Shown: piece after piece, positions 1-6,759 of the stretch
Layout of the letters: each line of letters starts with the position of its first letter
Numbering within the stretch: the stretch's first letter is position 1
Assembly: GCA_946481225.1 (NCBI GenBank)
Contig: CAMLNJ010000114.1
Location: 1 to 8,121, forward strand
Reading direction: 5' to 3'
DNA from: an uncultured Verrucomicrobiota bacterium
GTDB lineage: Bacteria > Verrucomicrobiota > Verrucomicrobiae > Opitutales > Opitutaceae
DNA length: 8,121 nt
Made by a program: the position numbers and the translations under genes
The notes under the pieces: generated by a model
Databases searched by the model: none
What the model was told of the DNA's origin: nothing
The model's input: only the letters and a program-made list of their open reading frames with translations

Positions 1-137
1 CCGTCCGTGCTGGGCACGCCGGAGCCATTGAACTGGCCGAAATTAAAGCCCGCGATCAGCGCGTCCTGGGCCTGGGAGGCGACGGACAGGATGGAAACGA
101 CAAGCAGGGAGCGGAGGACCTGGAGGAGACGAGACAT
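1..137 (-). CDS. Exported protein, paralogue of the neighbouring PEP-CTERM protein (partial, 3' end outside window)
   Basis: Only the first 45 codons are present, starting at the ATG whose first base is 137. The N-terminus is a signal peptide: MSR, then a hydrophobic run of Leu and Val, ending near the Ala-Gln-Ala before Gln-Asp at residues 22-26. The mature part that follows reads ALIAGFNFGQFNGSGVPSTD, which matches residues 22-41 of the protein encoded at 222-1016 except for Ala in place of Ser. The two signal peptides are unrelated in sequence. Six base differences across positions 1-59 all fall in third codon positions and are silent, so this is a real, selected coding region. The part that would carry a PEP-CTERM tag lies outside the window, so sorting by that route is inferred from the paralogue. 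No Shine-Dalgarno is visible; the bases before ATG are CCCTCC. The function is unknown. Confidence 0.8.
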   Translation of the reverse strand, partial: MSRLLQVLRSLLVVSILSVASQAQDALIAGFNFGQFNGSGVPSTD

Positions 138-155
138 GGAGGGAACAGACGTAGC

Positions 156-195
156 CGAAGAAGAAAAGAAGCCACCGGGGCCGGGCCCCGGTGGC
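156..195 (-). terminator. Intrinsic terminator after the PEP-CTERM gene
   Basis: Read on the minus strand, a perfect 11-bp GC-rich stem (arms 195-185 and 181-171, 3-base loop 184-182) is followed by TTCTTTTCTTCTT at 170-158. It lies 26 bases after the stop codon of the PEP-CTERM gene at 222-1016 and fits a Rho-independent terminator well. Its stem ends only 33 bases before the start codon of the next paralogue. That gene must therefore use a promoter overlapping this element, or depend on readthrough. Confidence 0.88.
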
Positions 196-221
196 GAAAA
201 CCCAGAACCTTGAAACGGACC

Positions 222-1016
222 TCAGGCGGCGCGGCGGCGGCGGGAGGCGGCGAGCGCGAGCCCGGCCAGACCGGCGAGCGCGGCGAAGGAGGAAGGCTCG
301 GGGACGGCCGAAACGCCGCCGTTGATCTGGGCGTTGTCGAAGGTCACCGAGGAGCCGGAGGAGAGGCGGCCTTGGATGCTGACGGAACCCTGGCCGTAGA
401 ACTCGGAGGGAAGGTCGACGGTGTAGGCGTTATACTCGGTGCCCGCGGTCACCGTGGAGGTGGCGAAAGCGGTGCTGGAGCCGTCGAGGAACCACTCGAC
501 GGTCGCGCCGGCGGAGGAGTAGGCGGCGAAGGTGAAGTTGCCGGCGGTGGCGGTGTCGACGAAGCCGACGGTGCTGGTGACGATGGACCACTTCTGGCCG
601 GAGACGGCGAAGGAGAGGCCGGCGAAGTTGGTGTCGAAGCCGAGGATGTCGCCGCCATGGACGGTGGCGCTGTTGACGGCGTTCAGACCGCCCTCGACGA
701 CCGCGACGGCGATGCCGTTGTAGGCGAAGGCGTCGGAGCCGTTGGTGCCGTCCCAATACCAGGTGGCGTAGCCCGGATCGTAGGCGCCGGGGATGCTGTT
801 GTTGGCGCGATACACGCCAGAGTCGGCGTTGGTCGGGGTGGAGGTGCCGCGGAAGCCGGCGGCGATGGAGCCGGCGGGCAGGAAGTCGACTCCGTCGGTG
901 CTGGGAACGCCGGAGCCGTTGAACTGGCCGAAGTTGAAGCCCGCGATGAGGGAATCGGCGGCGAAGGCCGAGGCGCCGGAGGCGAGGACGAGGGAGGCAA
1001 GGATTGCTTTTTTCAT
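222..1016 (-). CDS. PEP-CTERM sorting-domain exported protein
   Basis: This is a 264-residue exported protein. Residues 1-19 form a Sec signal peptide (MKKAILASLVLASGASAFA, with an Ala-x-Ala end). The mature region, about 20-235, is rich in Gly, Ser, Thr and Ala, has no Cys, and looks like beta-sandwich secretory material with no enzyme motif I recognise. The C-terminus is a textbook PEP-CTERM tag: Val-Pro-Glu-Pro at 238-241, a short Ala/Leu/Gly membrane segment at about 244-257, and Arg259-262 before the end. In known systems this tag is recognised and cleaved by an exosortase (EpsH/XrtA family), usually in makers of exopolysaccharide; no exosortase lies in this window. It follows the beta-helix protein gene after 66 bp containing a hairpin, and is closed by a strong terminator. 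The start is the only Met before the signal peptide; no Shine-Dalgarno is visible. The tag is certain, the molecular role unknown. Confidence 0.93.
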   Translation of the reverse strand: MKKAILASLVLASGASAFAADSLIAGFNFGQFNGSGVPSTDGVDFLPAGSIAAGFRGTSTPTNADSGVYRANNSIPGAYDPGYATWYWDGTNGSDAFAYNGIAVAVVEGGLNAVNSATVHGGDILGFDTNFAGLSFAVSGQKWSIVTSTVGFVDTATAGNFTFAAYSSAGATVEWFLDGSSTAFATSTVTAGTEYNAYTVDLPSEFYGQGSVSIQGRLSSGSSVTFDNAQINGGVSAVPEPSSFAALAGLAGLALAASRRRRAA

Positions 1017-1032
1017 GATGTGGAAAGGAAGG

Positions 1033-1059
1033 GCCGGGAGAGAACGCGTCTCTCCCGGC
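1033..1059 (-). terminator. Intergenic hairpin between beta-helix and PEP-CTERM genes (attenuator or weak terminator)
   Basis: A perfect 11-bp inverted repeat (arms 1033-1043 and 1049-1059, 5-base loop) occupies the 66-bp gap. On the minus strand it begins 23 bases after the stop codon of the beta-helix protein gene and ends 16 bases before the ATG of the PEP-CTERM gene. The tail is CCTTCCTTTCC, pyrimidine-rich but not a real T run, so it may be a partial terminator, an mRNA-stabilising 3' stem, or a structure affecting translation of the next gene. The structure is clear; the role is uncertain. Confidence 0.6.
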
Positions 1060-1082
1060 GAGGGTTGAAGTCGGAGCCGGGC

Positions 1083-2732
1083 TTAGTTCTTGAGGACGCC
1101 GCGCTTGTTCAGGGCGGTCCAACCGGTGGTCCAGAGGGTCGCGACGGTGCGGTCGAAGGCGCCCTTGTAGCCAAGCGCCGCGGCCGGCGAATAGACGTAG
1201 GCGGCGTCCTGCGTGAGGCCGTAGGCGGGAGCGGTCGCGGTCAGAGCCGGACGGGGATCGACGCCGTTCGCCGAGGTGTGGTTCGGCGTGGGGATGAGCG
1301 GCGAGGTGGTGCGGAGATTGACCGCGGGATAGAGGACGGAATCCAGGGTGATGCCCGAGACGGCGCCGCTGGTGGTGATGCTGACGCCGCTGGTGGTGAA
1401 GTCCACGTAGTTCTTGGTGAAGCCGGAGGAGGTGTTGTTGCGCAGCTGGAGCGCGCCGGAGGCGAAGTGGTCGCGGGCGCTGTTGCCGTATTCGGCGGTC
1501 TCGCCGGAACCGAGGCTGCTGGTCTTGAGCCCGTCGACGCGGAAGCCGTTGCCGCCGGTGGTGGCGGAGACGTTCAAGAGGATGGAGTTGGCGATCTGGC
1601 CGGCGAAGCCGGCGCGCATGCGGGCGCCGCTGGCGGAGGTCAAGGAAGCGTTGCCGGCGGTGTCGACGAGGACGGTGGCGTTATAGATGCGGGCGTCGCC
1701 GACCGGGAAGAGAGGGTTGCTGGCGGCGTTCGCCTCCAGCTTGTCCTCGCCGTCGAGTTCGAAGCCGTTGTCGCCGAAACCCTGGCCTTGGAGCACGAAC
1801 ACATACTGGACGGTGCCCTGGTAGCCTTCGTCGATGTCGAGGCCGTCGTCGTCGCAGTAATTGAGATTGAGGTGGTCGGCGTTGACGGTGCCGCCGAAGA
1901 TTTCGACGCCGTCGTCGCCGGTGGCGTAGACGTCGACGTAGCTGACGGTGGTCTTGCTGCCGACGGCGTAGAGGGTGAGGCCGTTGAGCTCTTTGCCCGC
2001 GACGAGGTTGGCGCCGCCGTGGCGAATCGAGACATACTTCACGATGCCGCCGTTGTGCTCGGAGTTGGAGCCGCCGTAGATGGCGTCGTCGCCGGAAAGG
2101 CCTTCGATGATGCCGAAGCCGTCGTCGAGCGTGGCATTGTTGCCGTCGCCAACAAAGGAGCCGACGCCGTCGACGTTGACCTGGTTTCCGCTGTTGGTGA
2201 GCGAGGTGCCGGCGATGACGATGCCACCCCAGAAGTTGGCGTTTTTGACGCCGTTGCCATTCTTGGGGGGAAGCGGGGCGGAGGCGGGCGTGAGGTCGAG
2301 ATACTTGGTGTCGCCGTCGGCGCTGGTCCAGCGGTCGGCGTAGCCGTCGCTGTCCAGGTCCTTGAAGATGCCGGTGGCGGCGCCGCCGGAAGCGAGGCCG
2401 GCGTCGATGGCGGCGGTGGTGAAGATGATCGGACTGGTGGAGGTGCCGCGGGCCTGGATCTTGCCGGTCGTGGTGATGACGAGCGTGCCAGGATTGAAAG
2501 TGGAGCCGTCCGTCTGGGGCTGGCCGCGAACGACGACGCCGGGCTCGATGTCGAGCGTGGTGCCGTTCTTCACGTAGATGACGCCGTTGAGAACGTAGGG
2601 GCTGCCGGCCGCAGTCCACTTGACCACGCCGCCGGAGGAATAGGCGGTGTCGGAAGTGTTGACTTCGGTATAGGCGAAGGCGGTGGAGCCGCCGAGGGCG
2701 AGAAGAGCGGCGCCGAGTAGTTTGTTGTTCAT
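1083..2732 (-). CDS. Secreted Asp/Gly-rich protein with predicted right-handed beta-helix fold
   Basis: This is a 549-residue exported protein with a signal peptide at 1-20 (ending Ala-Phe-Ala before Tyr-Thr). Residues 45-105 contain YVLNGVIYVKNGTTLDIEPG and then a turn of the form GTLVITTTGKIQARGTSTSPIIFT. From memory, this pattern of short strands separated by Gly/Asn turns is typical of secreted beta-helix proteins often found in Bacteroidota. Residues 125-133 (DLDSDGYAD) match the calcium-binding pattern DxDxDGxxD. Acidic turns recur at about 273-275, 293-301 and 321-330, again suggesting calcium. The C-terminus ends in a Trp-containing motif (LWTTGWTALN) without a PEP-CTERM tag or lipobox. 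It lies 110 bp after the TonB-dependent receptor gene, same strand, with no clear terminator between, so cotranscription is likely. It may be a surface partner or cargo of that receptor, but that is inference. No catalytic motif was recognised. Confidence 0.85.
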   Translation of the reverse strand: MNNKLLGAALLALGGSTAFAYTEVNTSDTAYSSGGVVKWTAAGSPYVLNGVIYVKNGTTLDIEPGVVVRGQPQTDGSTFNPGTLVITTTGKIQARGTSTSPIIFTTAAIDAGLASGGAATGIFKDLDSDGYADRWTSADGDTKYLDLTPASAPLPPKNGNGVKNANFWGGIVIAGTSLTNSGNQVNVDGVGSFVGDGNNATLDDGFGIIEGLSGDDAIYGGSNSEHNGGIVKYVSIRHGGANLVAGKELNGLTLYAVGSKTTVSYVDVYATGDDGVEIFGGTVNADHLNLNYCDDDGLDIDEGYQGTVQYVFVLQGQGFGDNGFELDGEDKLEANAASNPLFPVGDARIYNATVLVDTAGNASLTSASGARMRAGFAGQIANSILLNVSATTGGNGFRVDGLKTSSLGSGETAEYGNSARDHFASGALQLRNNTSSGFTKNYVDFTTSGVSITTSGAVSGITLDSVLYPAVNLRTTSPLIPTPNHTSANGVDPRPALTATAPAYGLTQDAAYVYSPAAALGYKGAFDRTVATLWTTGWTALNKRGVLKN

Positions 2733-2764
2733 CTGCTTGGGTGTTTAGGTGGATTTGGACTCAG

Positions 2765-2780
2765 GCCCCTCTAGAGGCGC
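2765..2780. promoter_or_regulatory. Interrupted palindrome in the receptor/beta-helix gene gap
   Basis: CCTCTAGAGG at 2768-2777 is a perfect 10-bp palindrome, extended by GC/GC outside a single mismatched pair. It has no loop, so it is a poor RNA hairpin and fits a dimeric regulator site better. It lies about 33 bases upstream of the beta-helix protein's start codon. No regulator is known; a short palindrome in GC-rich DNA can arise by chance. Confidence 0.25.
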
Positions 2781-2842
2781 TGGAACGGAACAAGTCTGCC
2801 CGCGCTTTATGGCGATTCGGCGACGTTGAGGTGCGCTTTCGG

Positions 2843-5773
2843 TTAAAACTCCGCGGTGAGCGAGAGACTGAAGTCGCGGCCGGAGCGGTAGCGGGTGCGC
2901 TCCACGGTGCCCTCGGTCGCTTCGCGGTCGTAAACCGTTCCGTGAACCGGATCGGTGAGGTTTTTGGCGGAGATCTTCAGCTTGAGATTCTTCGTCAGCC
3001 GTTGGGACACGATGAGATCGAGGCGCGTGGTGGAGCGCTGATAGAGGTCGTAGGTCGAGCTCAGCAGGCCGGCGGTCTCGAGCACGTCGCTGATCGCGTA
3101 GCCGGCGACGGTGATCGTGGTGCCCCAGCGCGGCTGGTTCCAGGTAAGGTCGACGTTGGCGATATACTCGGGCTGGTCGAAGAGCCGGCGCTCGCGCGGG
3201 ATCGCGTCGGGGTCCTGAAAATTCTGGCTGGCGCGCTGGACCACGTAGGGATTCTCGGCGACCGAGGCGTCGATCCAGGTGAAGTTGCCGCCGACGGAGA
3301 ACCCGGCGAGGGCCTCGTCCCAGCGCGAGAGATCATGGCGCAGCTCGAACTCCACGCCGGTCAGGTCGGCGGTGTTCGGGTTGTTTACCCAGGATTCGGT
3401 GAACTCCGAGGTCTGCGCGGTGGTGTTGAAAAGCAGCTTCTCGATCGGATTCCGGATGTCCTTCCGGAAAAGCGAAACCGCGACGGCGTCGGACGGAGTC
3501 GGATTCCATTCCACGCGCAGATCGTAGCTCGACACGTCGGAGGGCTTGAGGGCGGGGTTGCCGAGGACAAGGTTGCCGGTCTCGATGCTTTTGTTGAAGA
3601 ACGGGCTGACCTCGCGAAGCGAAGGCCGTCCGCTTGTCTCCGAATAGTGGATACGAACAGCCACCTTTTCGACGGGTTCCCAGACCAATCCCACGCCGGG
3701 ATACCAGACCTTGCCGCGGAACGCCGCGTCTCCGGACGGATCCGAGCCCAGCACGTCATAGGCGGAATAAAAGGTGGAAGACCGATAATTTCCCCACCGC
3801 CCCTCGCCCGAGACGGAGAGCTGGTAGTCCTCGAAGCGCGAACCGGCGACGGCCTTCAGCCGCGGCACGAGCGGGACCGTGGCGCCGAGGTAGGCGGCGC
3901 GGATGTCGCGCGCGGCGGAGGCCTGGGTCGAGAACGAGTTCATCGGCGTCGTCGAATTCGACACCAGCTCGTCGTAGAGCCCGTTTGGCGTCGCGTTGCT
4001 CAGCGTCGTGGTGGGATTGGAAAAGAAGATCGCGTCGCCCTGCACGTCGCGCGTGGTCGACTCGGCGGCGGCGCCGGCCTTGAATACCGACTCGTTCTCC
4101 CCCCAAAGCGTGCGCGGCAGGCTGAAATCGAGACGACCCGAGTCCTGCGTCTCCTCGTTGTCGGCCCAGACGATCGAGAGCGGGTCGGGGGCGTCGTTGC
4201 TGCCCAGCAACTCGTAGCTCGCAAAGGGGTCGCTCAAGGGCGTCGCGAAGGTGGCCTCGATCAAGGGCGACTCCTTCTGGTAGGTCCCGGCGTGCTGGAC
4301 CGCCCACGAGACGCCGAGGTCGGCGGCGTCGGGGAGCTTGTGCGTGCCGCCGAGCTGGAGGTCGCTCAGGTTACGCTCGCGGTAGTATTCGTAGGTCTTG
4401 AACCAGGCCCGTTCCTCGGCTCCGGAGAAGCCGGCATAACCGTCCTGCGTGGCGAGGTTCAGATTCTCGTCGATGACGATGCGGTTCTGGTTGAACTGCG
4501 AGACGTCGACGCCGCTCTGCACGAAGAGCCCGTTCAGCTTGATCTCGTGCTCGGGCGAAAATCGGTAGGTGACGGCGGCGTTCGCGCCGAGGATCGACTC
4601 GGTCTCGGATTCCCGGGAGTCGAAGAGGACGCCGCGCGCGAGCGGAATCGATGGGTCCTCGAAGCCGCTCGGCGATCCCGGCGATCCGCCCGAGGCCTGG
4701 GTGCCGGGACTGACGGAGAAGGCCTGGCGCGTGACGGATTTCGCCTTCGTGCCCGTCTCGTTCATCACGCCAAAGGACACGCCGAGCTTATCGTCGTCGT
4801 GCGTGGTGAAGCTGCGCGCATACTCCAGGCTGAACTCGTTGCCGAGCGGGAAGCGATCGCGCGCGGTCGGGATGTATTGCCAGCCGATGCGGCGCTCGCC
4901 GGACGCGGGGCGGGCGTCGGAGCCGAAACCGGCGCGCTCCTTCAACGAATCGCCCACCTCGTAGTCGGGACCACCGTCGAGGGCGTTGGAGTTGAACTTC
5001 ACTCCGCCGCCCACCTTGATGATCTGCTCCTCGGGCAGCGCGCTGGTGAGGATGTTCAAGTTGCCGCCGCCGGACTCCGCCCAGAGATCGGACGAATAGG
5101 TTTTTGAGACGACGATGGAACCGACGGCGTTGGAGGGCAGCAGGTCGAGCTGCACCGCCTGTTTCTCGGGATCCGGGCTGGGCAGCTTCAGCCCCTCGAG
5201 CGTGGTGCTGAGGTAGCGATCGCTCAGGCCGCGGACGACCGCGAACTGGCCGCCGGCGACGGACACGCCGGGAATGCGGATGACCGCCTCGGCGAGATCG
5301 CCGGCGGAGAATTTCGCGAGCTGCTCCGCGCTGAGAAAATCGATCGCGACGTCGGCCTTGAGGCGGACACTTTGCAGGTCGCTCGCCGAACCCCGGACAA
5401 CGTCGGACTGGACGCGCAACGCGTCGAGCGTCACGACCTCGTCATCGATCGGGGCAAGCTTCGCGTCGGGAAGCGGGAGCCGTCCCTCCGGCGCGACCGC
5501 CACCGGTCCGAGGCTTTGGTCGGAGTAGCCCGTTCGTTTGAACGTGAACAGCCGATCTCCTCCGGCGACCTCGACGGAGAACTGGCCGTTGTCATCGGTG
5601 ACGATGCCGGCGGGCTCCCCGTCGACGCGCACCTCGACACCCGCGAGTGGAAACCCGCTGCCCGATTCGAGAACCCGGCCAACCACGGTCGTGGCGCGGG
5701 CGAAAGGAGAGCATGTGACAAGGACCGCCGCCGAAGCGACGACGCAAAAGGAGCGTGAGGGGAAGCGATGCAT
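2843..5773 (-). CDS. TonB-dependent outer-membrane receptor with N-terminal carboxypeptidase-regulatory-like domain
   Basis: This is a 976-residue active-transport receptor of the outer membrane, expected to take up a ligand using TonB/ExbBD energy. I start it at the ATG at 5773 because a signal peptide follows immediately (MHRFPSRSF, a hydrophobic stretch, then Ala-Arg-Ala before Thr). The frame stays open upstream to a GTG at 5845, but those 24 residues would bury the signal peptide. Domains in order: a carboxypeptidase-D-regulatory-like beta-sandwich at about residues 29-105 (VVGRVLESGSGFPLAGVEV, then VTDDNGQFSVEV); a TonB-box-like EVVTLDALRV at 112-121; a plug domain at about 140-245 (LAEAVIRIPGVSV, FAVVRGLSDRYLSTTLEGL, SGGGNLNI); and a long 22-strand-type barrel ending in Leu-Thr-Ala-Glu-Phe, the usual terminal Phe of outer-membrane barrels. 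No SusD-like partner is present, so a classical SusC role is unlikely. The ligand is unknown. Confidence 0.93.
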   Translation of the reverse strand: MHRFPSRSFCVVASAAVLVTCSPFARATTVVGRVLESGSGFPLAGVEVRVDGEPAGIVTDDNGQFSVEVAGGDRLFTFKRTGYSDQSLGPVAVAPEGRLPLPDAKLAPIDDEVVTLDALRVQSDVVRGSASDLQSVRLKADVAIDFLSAEQLAKFSAGDLAEAVIRIPGVSVAGGQFAVVRGLSDRYLSTTLEGLKLPSPDPEKQAVQLDLLPSNAVGSIVVSKTYSSDLWAESGGGNLNILTSALPEEQIIKVGGGVKFNSNALDGGPDYEVGDSLKERAGFGSDARPASGERRIGWQYIPTARDRFPLGNEFSLEYARSFTTHDDDKLGVSFGVMNETGTKAKSVTRQAFSVSPGTQASGGSPGSPSGFEDPSIPLARGVLFDSRESETESILGANAAVTYRFSPEHEIKLNGLFVQSGVDVSQFNQNRIVIDENLNLATQDGYAGFSGAEERAWFKTYEYYRERNLSDLQLGGTHKLPDAADLGVSWAVQHAGTYQKESPLIEATFATPLSDPFASYELLGSNDAPDPLSIVWADNEETQDSGRLDFSLPRTLWGENESVFKAGAAAESTTRDVQGDAIFFSNPTTTLSNATPNGLYDELVSNSTTPMNSFSTQASAARDIRAAYLGATVPLVPRLKAVAGSRFEDYQLSVSGEGRWGNYRSSTFYSAYDVLGSDPSGDAAFRGKVWYPGVGLVWEPVEKVAVRIHYSETSGRPSLREVSPFFNKSIETGNLVLGNPALKPSDVSSYDLRVEWNPTPSDAVAVSLFRKDIRNPIEKLLFNTTAQTSEFTESWVNNPNTADLTGVEFELRHDLSRWDEALAGFSVGGNFTWIDASVAENPYVVQRASQNFQDPDAIPRERRLFDQPEYIANVDLTWNQPRWGTTITVAGYAISDVLETAGLLSSTYDLYQRSTTRLDLIVSQRLTKNLKLKISAKNLTDPVHGTVYDREATEGTVERTRYRSGRDFSLSLTAEF

Positions 5774-5837
5774 GGCGAAGCGCGGGAGGCCAGCGAGCGC
5801 TCCGGTGCCCGCAAAGGGAAAGTCCCCCACCCCGCCA

Positions 5838-5876
5838 AGTATCACCCCCGCGTCACAATCGTAACCGGTGCGTCAC
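5838..5876 (-). promoter_or_regulatory. Candidate promoter/regulatory region of the receptor gene
   Basis: Between the aldolase terminator and the receptor start there is a possible -10 hexamer GATACT on the minus strand (5843-5838), with no convincing -35 at 17-bp spacing. Just upstream lie two 7-bp direct repeats, GCGTCAC on the plus strand at 5850-5856 and 5870-5876. Their starts are exactly 20 bp apart, about two helical turns, as expected for a regulator binding one DNA face. A transcript from here would have a leader of about 58 bases to the ATG at 5773 and would exclude the upstream GTG start. Tentative. Confidence 0.25.
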
Positions 5877-5905
5877 GACCGCATCGGCCCGAAGCCAAAT
5901 AAATG

Positions 5906-5933
5906 AAAAGACCGCCCGAACTTCGGGCGGTCT
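5906..5933 (-). terminator. Intrinsic terminator after the class II aldolase gene
   Basis: A perfect inverted repeat (arms 5909-5920 and 5922-5933, core AGACCGCCCG / CGGGCGGTCT) begins 32 bases after the aldolase stop codon. On the minus strand it is followed by TTTTCATTTATTT. This is a strong Rho-independent terminator. It separates the sugar-catabolism genes from the receptor gene, which therefore needs its own promoter. The plus strand has no T run after the stem, so the element works in one direction. Confidence 0.9.
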
Positions 5934-5965
5934 GAAACCGGGAAGGAAAAGCGAAAAAAGACGGG

Positions 5966-6721
5966 TCAGAGACCGAGGGCCTTCTGTCGGTAATGCTCGT
6001 CCGGCCGGCCGGCGATGCGCTCGACTTGCTCGGGCGTAAGAAAAATAGGCTCCGCTCCGCCAGAAGAGGCGGCGGCGCCGACAAAGATCTCGGCGGCCTT
6101 CACCGCCATGAGCGTGGCGGCGAGCACCGCCTCGGGCGTGGCGCCGAGCGCGATGAGACCGTGATTTTCCAACAGGATCACGCGCGGCGGACGCGAGAGG
6201 CGGCGAATGTAGTCCTCGGTCGCGGAGCGAATCGCCTGCGAGAGCTTCAGTCCGGGATCGGTGTAGGGAACGAAAACGCTCTCAACGCCGCAGCACACGA
6301 TTTCGTCGGGGAAGAGCCGGCGCCGCGCGAAGGTGCGCGCATGCTTCGAGCAGAGGAGCTGGTTGACCGCGATCGGGTGCGTGTGGCCGACGTAGTTCAC
6401 GCCGGGCAGCGTGAGCAGGTAGGCGTGGAAGATCGCCTCGACCGAGGGTTTTTTCATCTCGGTCGAAACGCGCGCGGAGAAAAGCGCCTCGTCCACGGCG
6501 GCGTCGCTCATGCTCTCGGCGGAGAGGAGCGGGATGAGTTTATCGAAGCGGCAAGTCGCGGTGCCGGGCGCGGAGAGCGTGGCGAGGTTCGAGCCGGAGG
6601 CCTTCACGGTGAAGGTCTCGGCGTCGTGGCGCATGGAGGTGTTTCCCTCGCCAAGGATGGCGAGGCGGCGCTCTTCGCGGCCGAGTTGATGGGAAAGGTT
6701 CAGGAGGGAATCGAGAGACAT
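5966..6721 (-). CDS. Class II aldolase/adducin-family protein (L-fuculose-1-phosphate aldolase-like)
   Basis: This is a 251-residue cytosolic, zinc-dependent enzyme by family. Expected features are in order: GEGNTS at 24-29 and KASG at 40-43 (substrate/phosphate-binding loops); Glu95 in PSVEAIFH, aligning with catalytic Glu73 of E. coli FucA; His113 and His115 in GHTHP; and His187 in ENHG, the remaining zinc ligand. All key residues are present, so it should be active. FucA-type enzymes cleave ketose 1-phosphates to dihydroxyacetone phosphate plus an aldehyde, but some relatives are decarboxylases or act on other sugar acids, so the substrate is not fixed by sequence. It lies downstream of an isomerase-family gene, suggesting consecutive steps in catabolism of a deoxysugar or pentose. 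The ATG at 6721 is preferred because the next Met, residue 30, lies beyond the first conserved loop. The start has no Shine-Dalgarno and directly follows a tandem heptamer array. Confidence 0.9.
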   Translation of the reverse strand: MSLDSLLNLSHQLGREERRLAILGEGNTSMRHDAETFTVKASGSNLATLSAPGTATCRFDKLIPLLSAESMSDAAVDEALFSARVSTEMKKPSVEAIFHAYLLTLPGVNYVGHTHPIAVNQLLCSKHARTFARRRLFPDEIVCCGVESVFVPYTDPGLKLSQAIRSATEDYIRRLSRPPRVILLENHGLIALGATPEAVLAATLMAVKAAEIFVGAAASSGGAEPIFLTPEQVERIAGRPDEHYRQKALGL

Positions 6722-6722
6722 T

Positions 6723-6757
6723 GGGAGCGAGGAGCAGGGAGCGGGGAGCGAGGAGCC
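6723..6757. repeat. Five tandem 7-bp repeats abutting the aldolase start codon
   Basis: On the plus strand five consecutive heptamers read GGGAGCG, AGGAGCA, GGGAGCG, GGGAGCG, AGGAGCC (consensus RGGAGCN). The array ends one base before the ATG of the aldolase. In the aldolase mRNA it appears as a CU-rich leader occupying the place where a Shine-Dalgarno would be; it resembles the anti-Shine-Dalgarno rather than its complement. The reading frame of the aldolase stays open through it but contains no ATG. Confidence 0.85.
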
Positions 6758-6759
6758 TG

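Noticed and set aside
210..2720. Plus-strand open frame of 836 codons
   Set aside because: It is antisense to two genes with signal peptides and clear family or tag features. Its translation is a monotonous Gly/Ala/Val/Asp/Glu mixture, as expected from the reverse complement of high-GC codon use, and it runs through the terminator-like hairpin at 1033-1059.
2741..5107. Plus-strand open frame of 788 codons
   Set aside because: It lies wholly antisense to the TonB-dependent receptor gene and has no recognisable motif, signal or start context; it is a composition shadow.
2843..5773. SusC-type receptor of a polysaccharide utilisation locus
   Set aside because: There is no SusD gene next to it and no glycoside hydrolase in the window. 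The N-terminal regulatory-like domain alone is shared by many other TonB-dependent receptors.
5774..5845. GTG start adding 24 residues to the receptor
   Set aside because: The signal peptide begins at the ATG at 5773, and the extension overlaps the candidate -10 box. The extra Gly/Pro-rich residues would block normal export.
6723..6757. Heptamer array as a CRISPR or phage attachment remnant
   Set aside because: The repeats are 7 bp and contiguous with no spacers, and there are no integrase or cas genes nearby; it is a simple tandem repeat.
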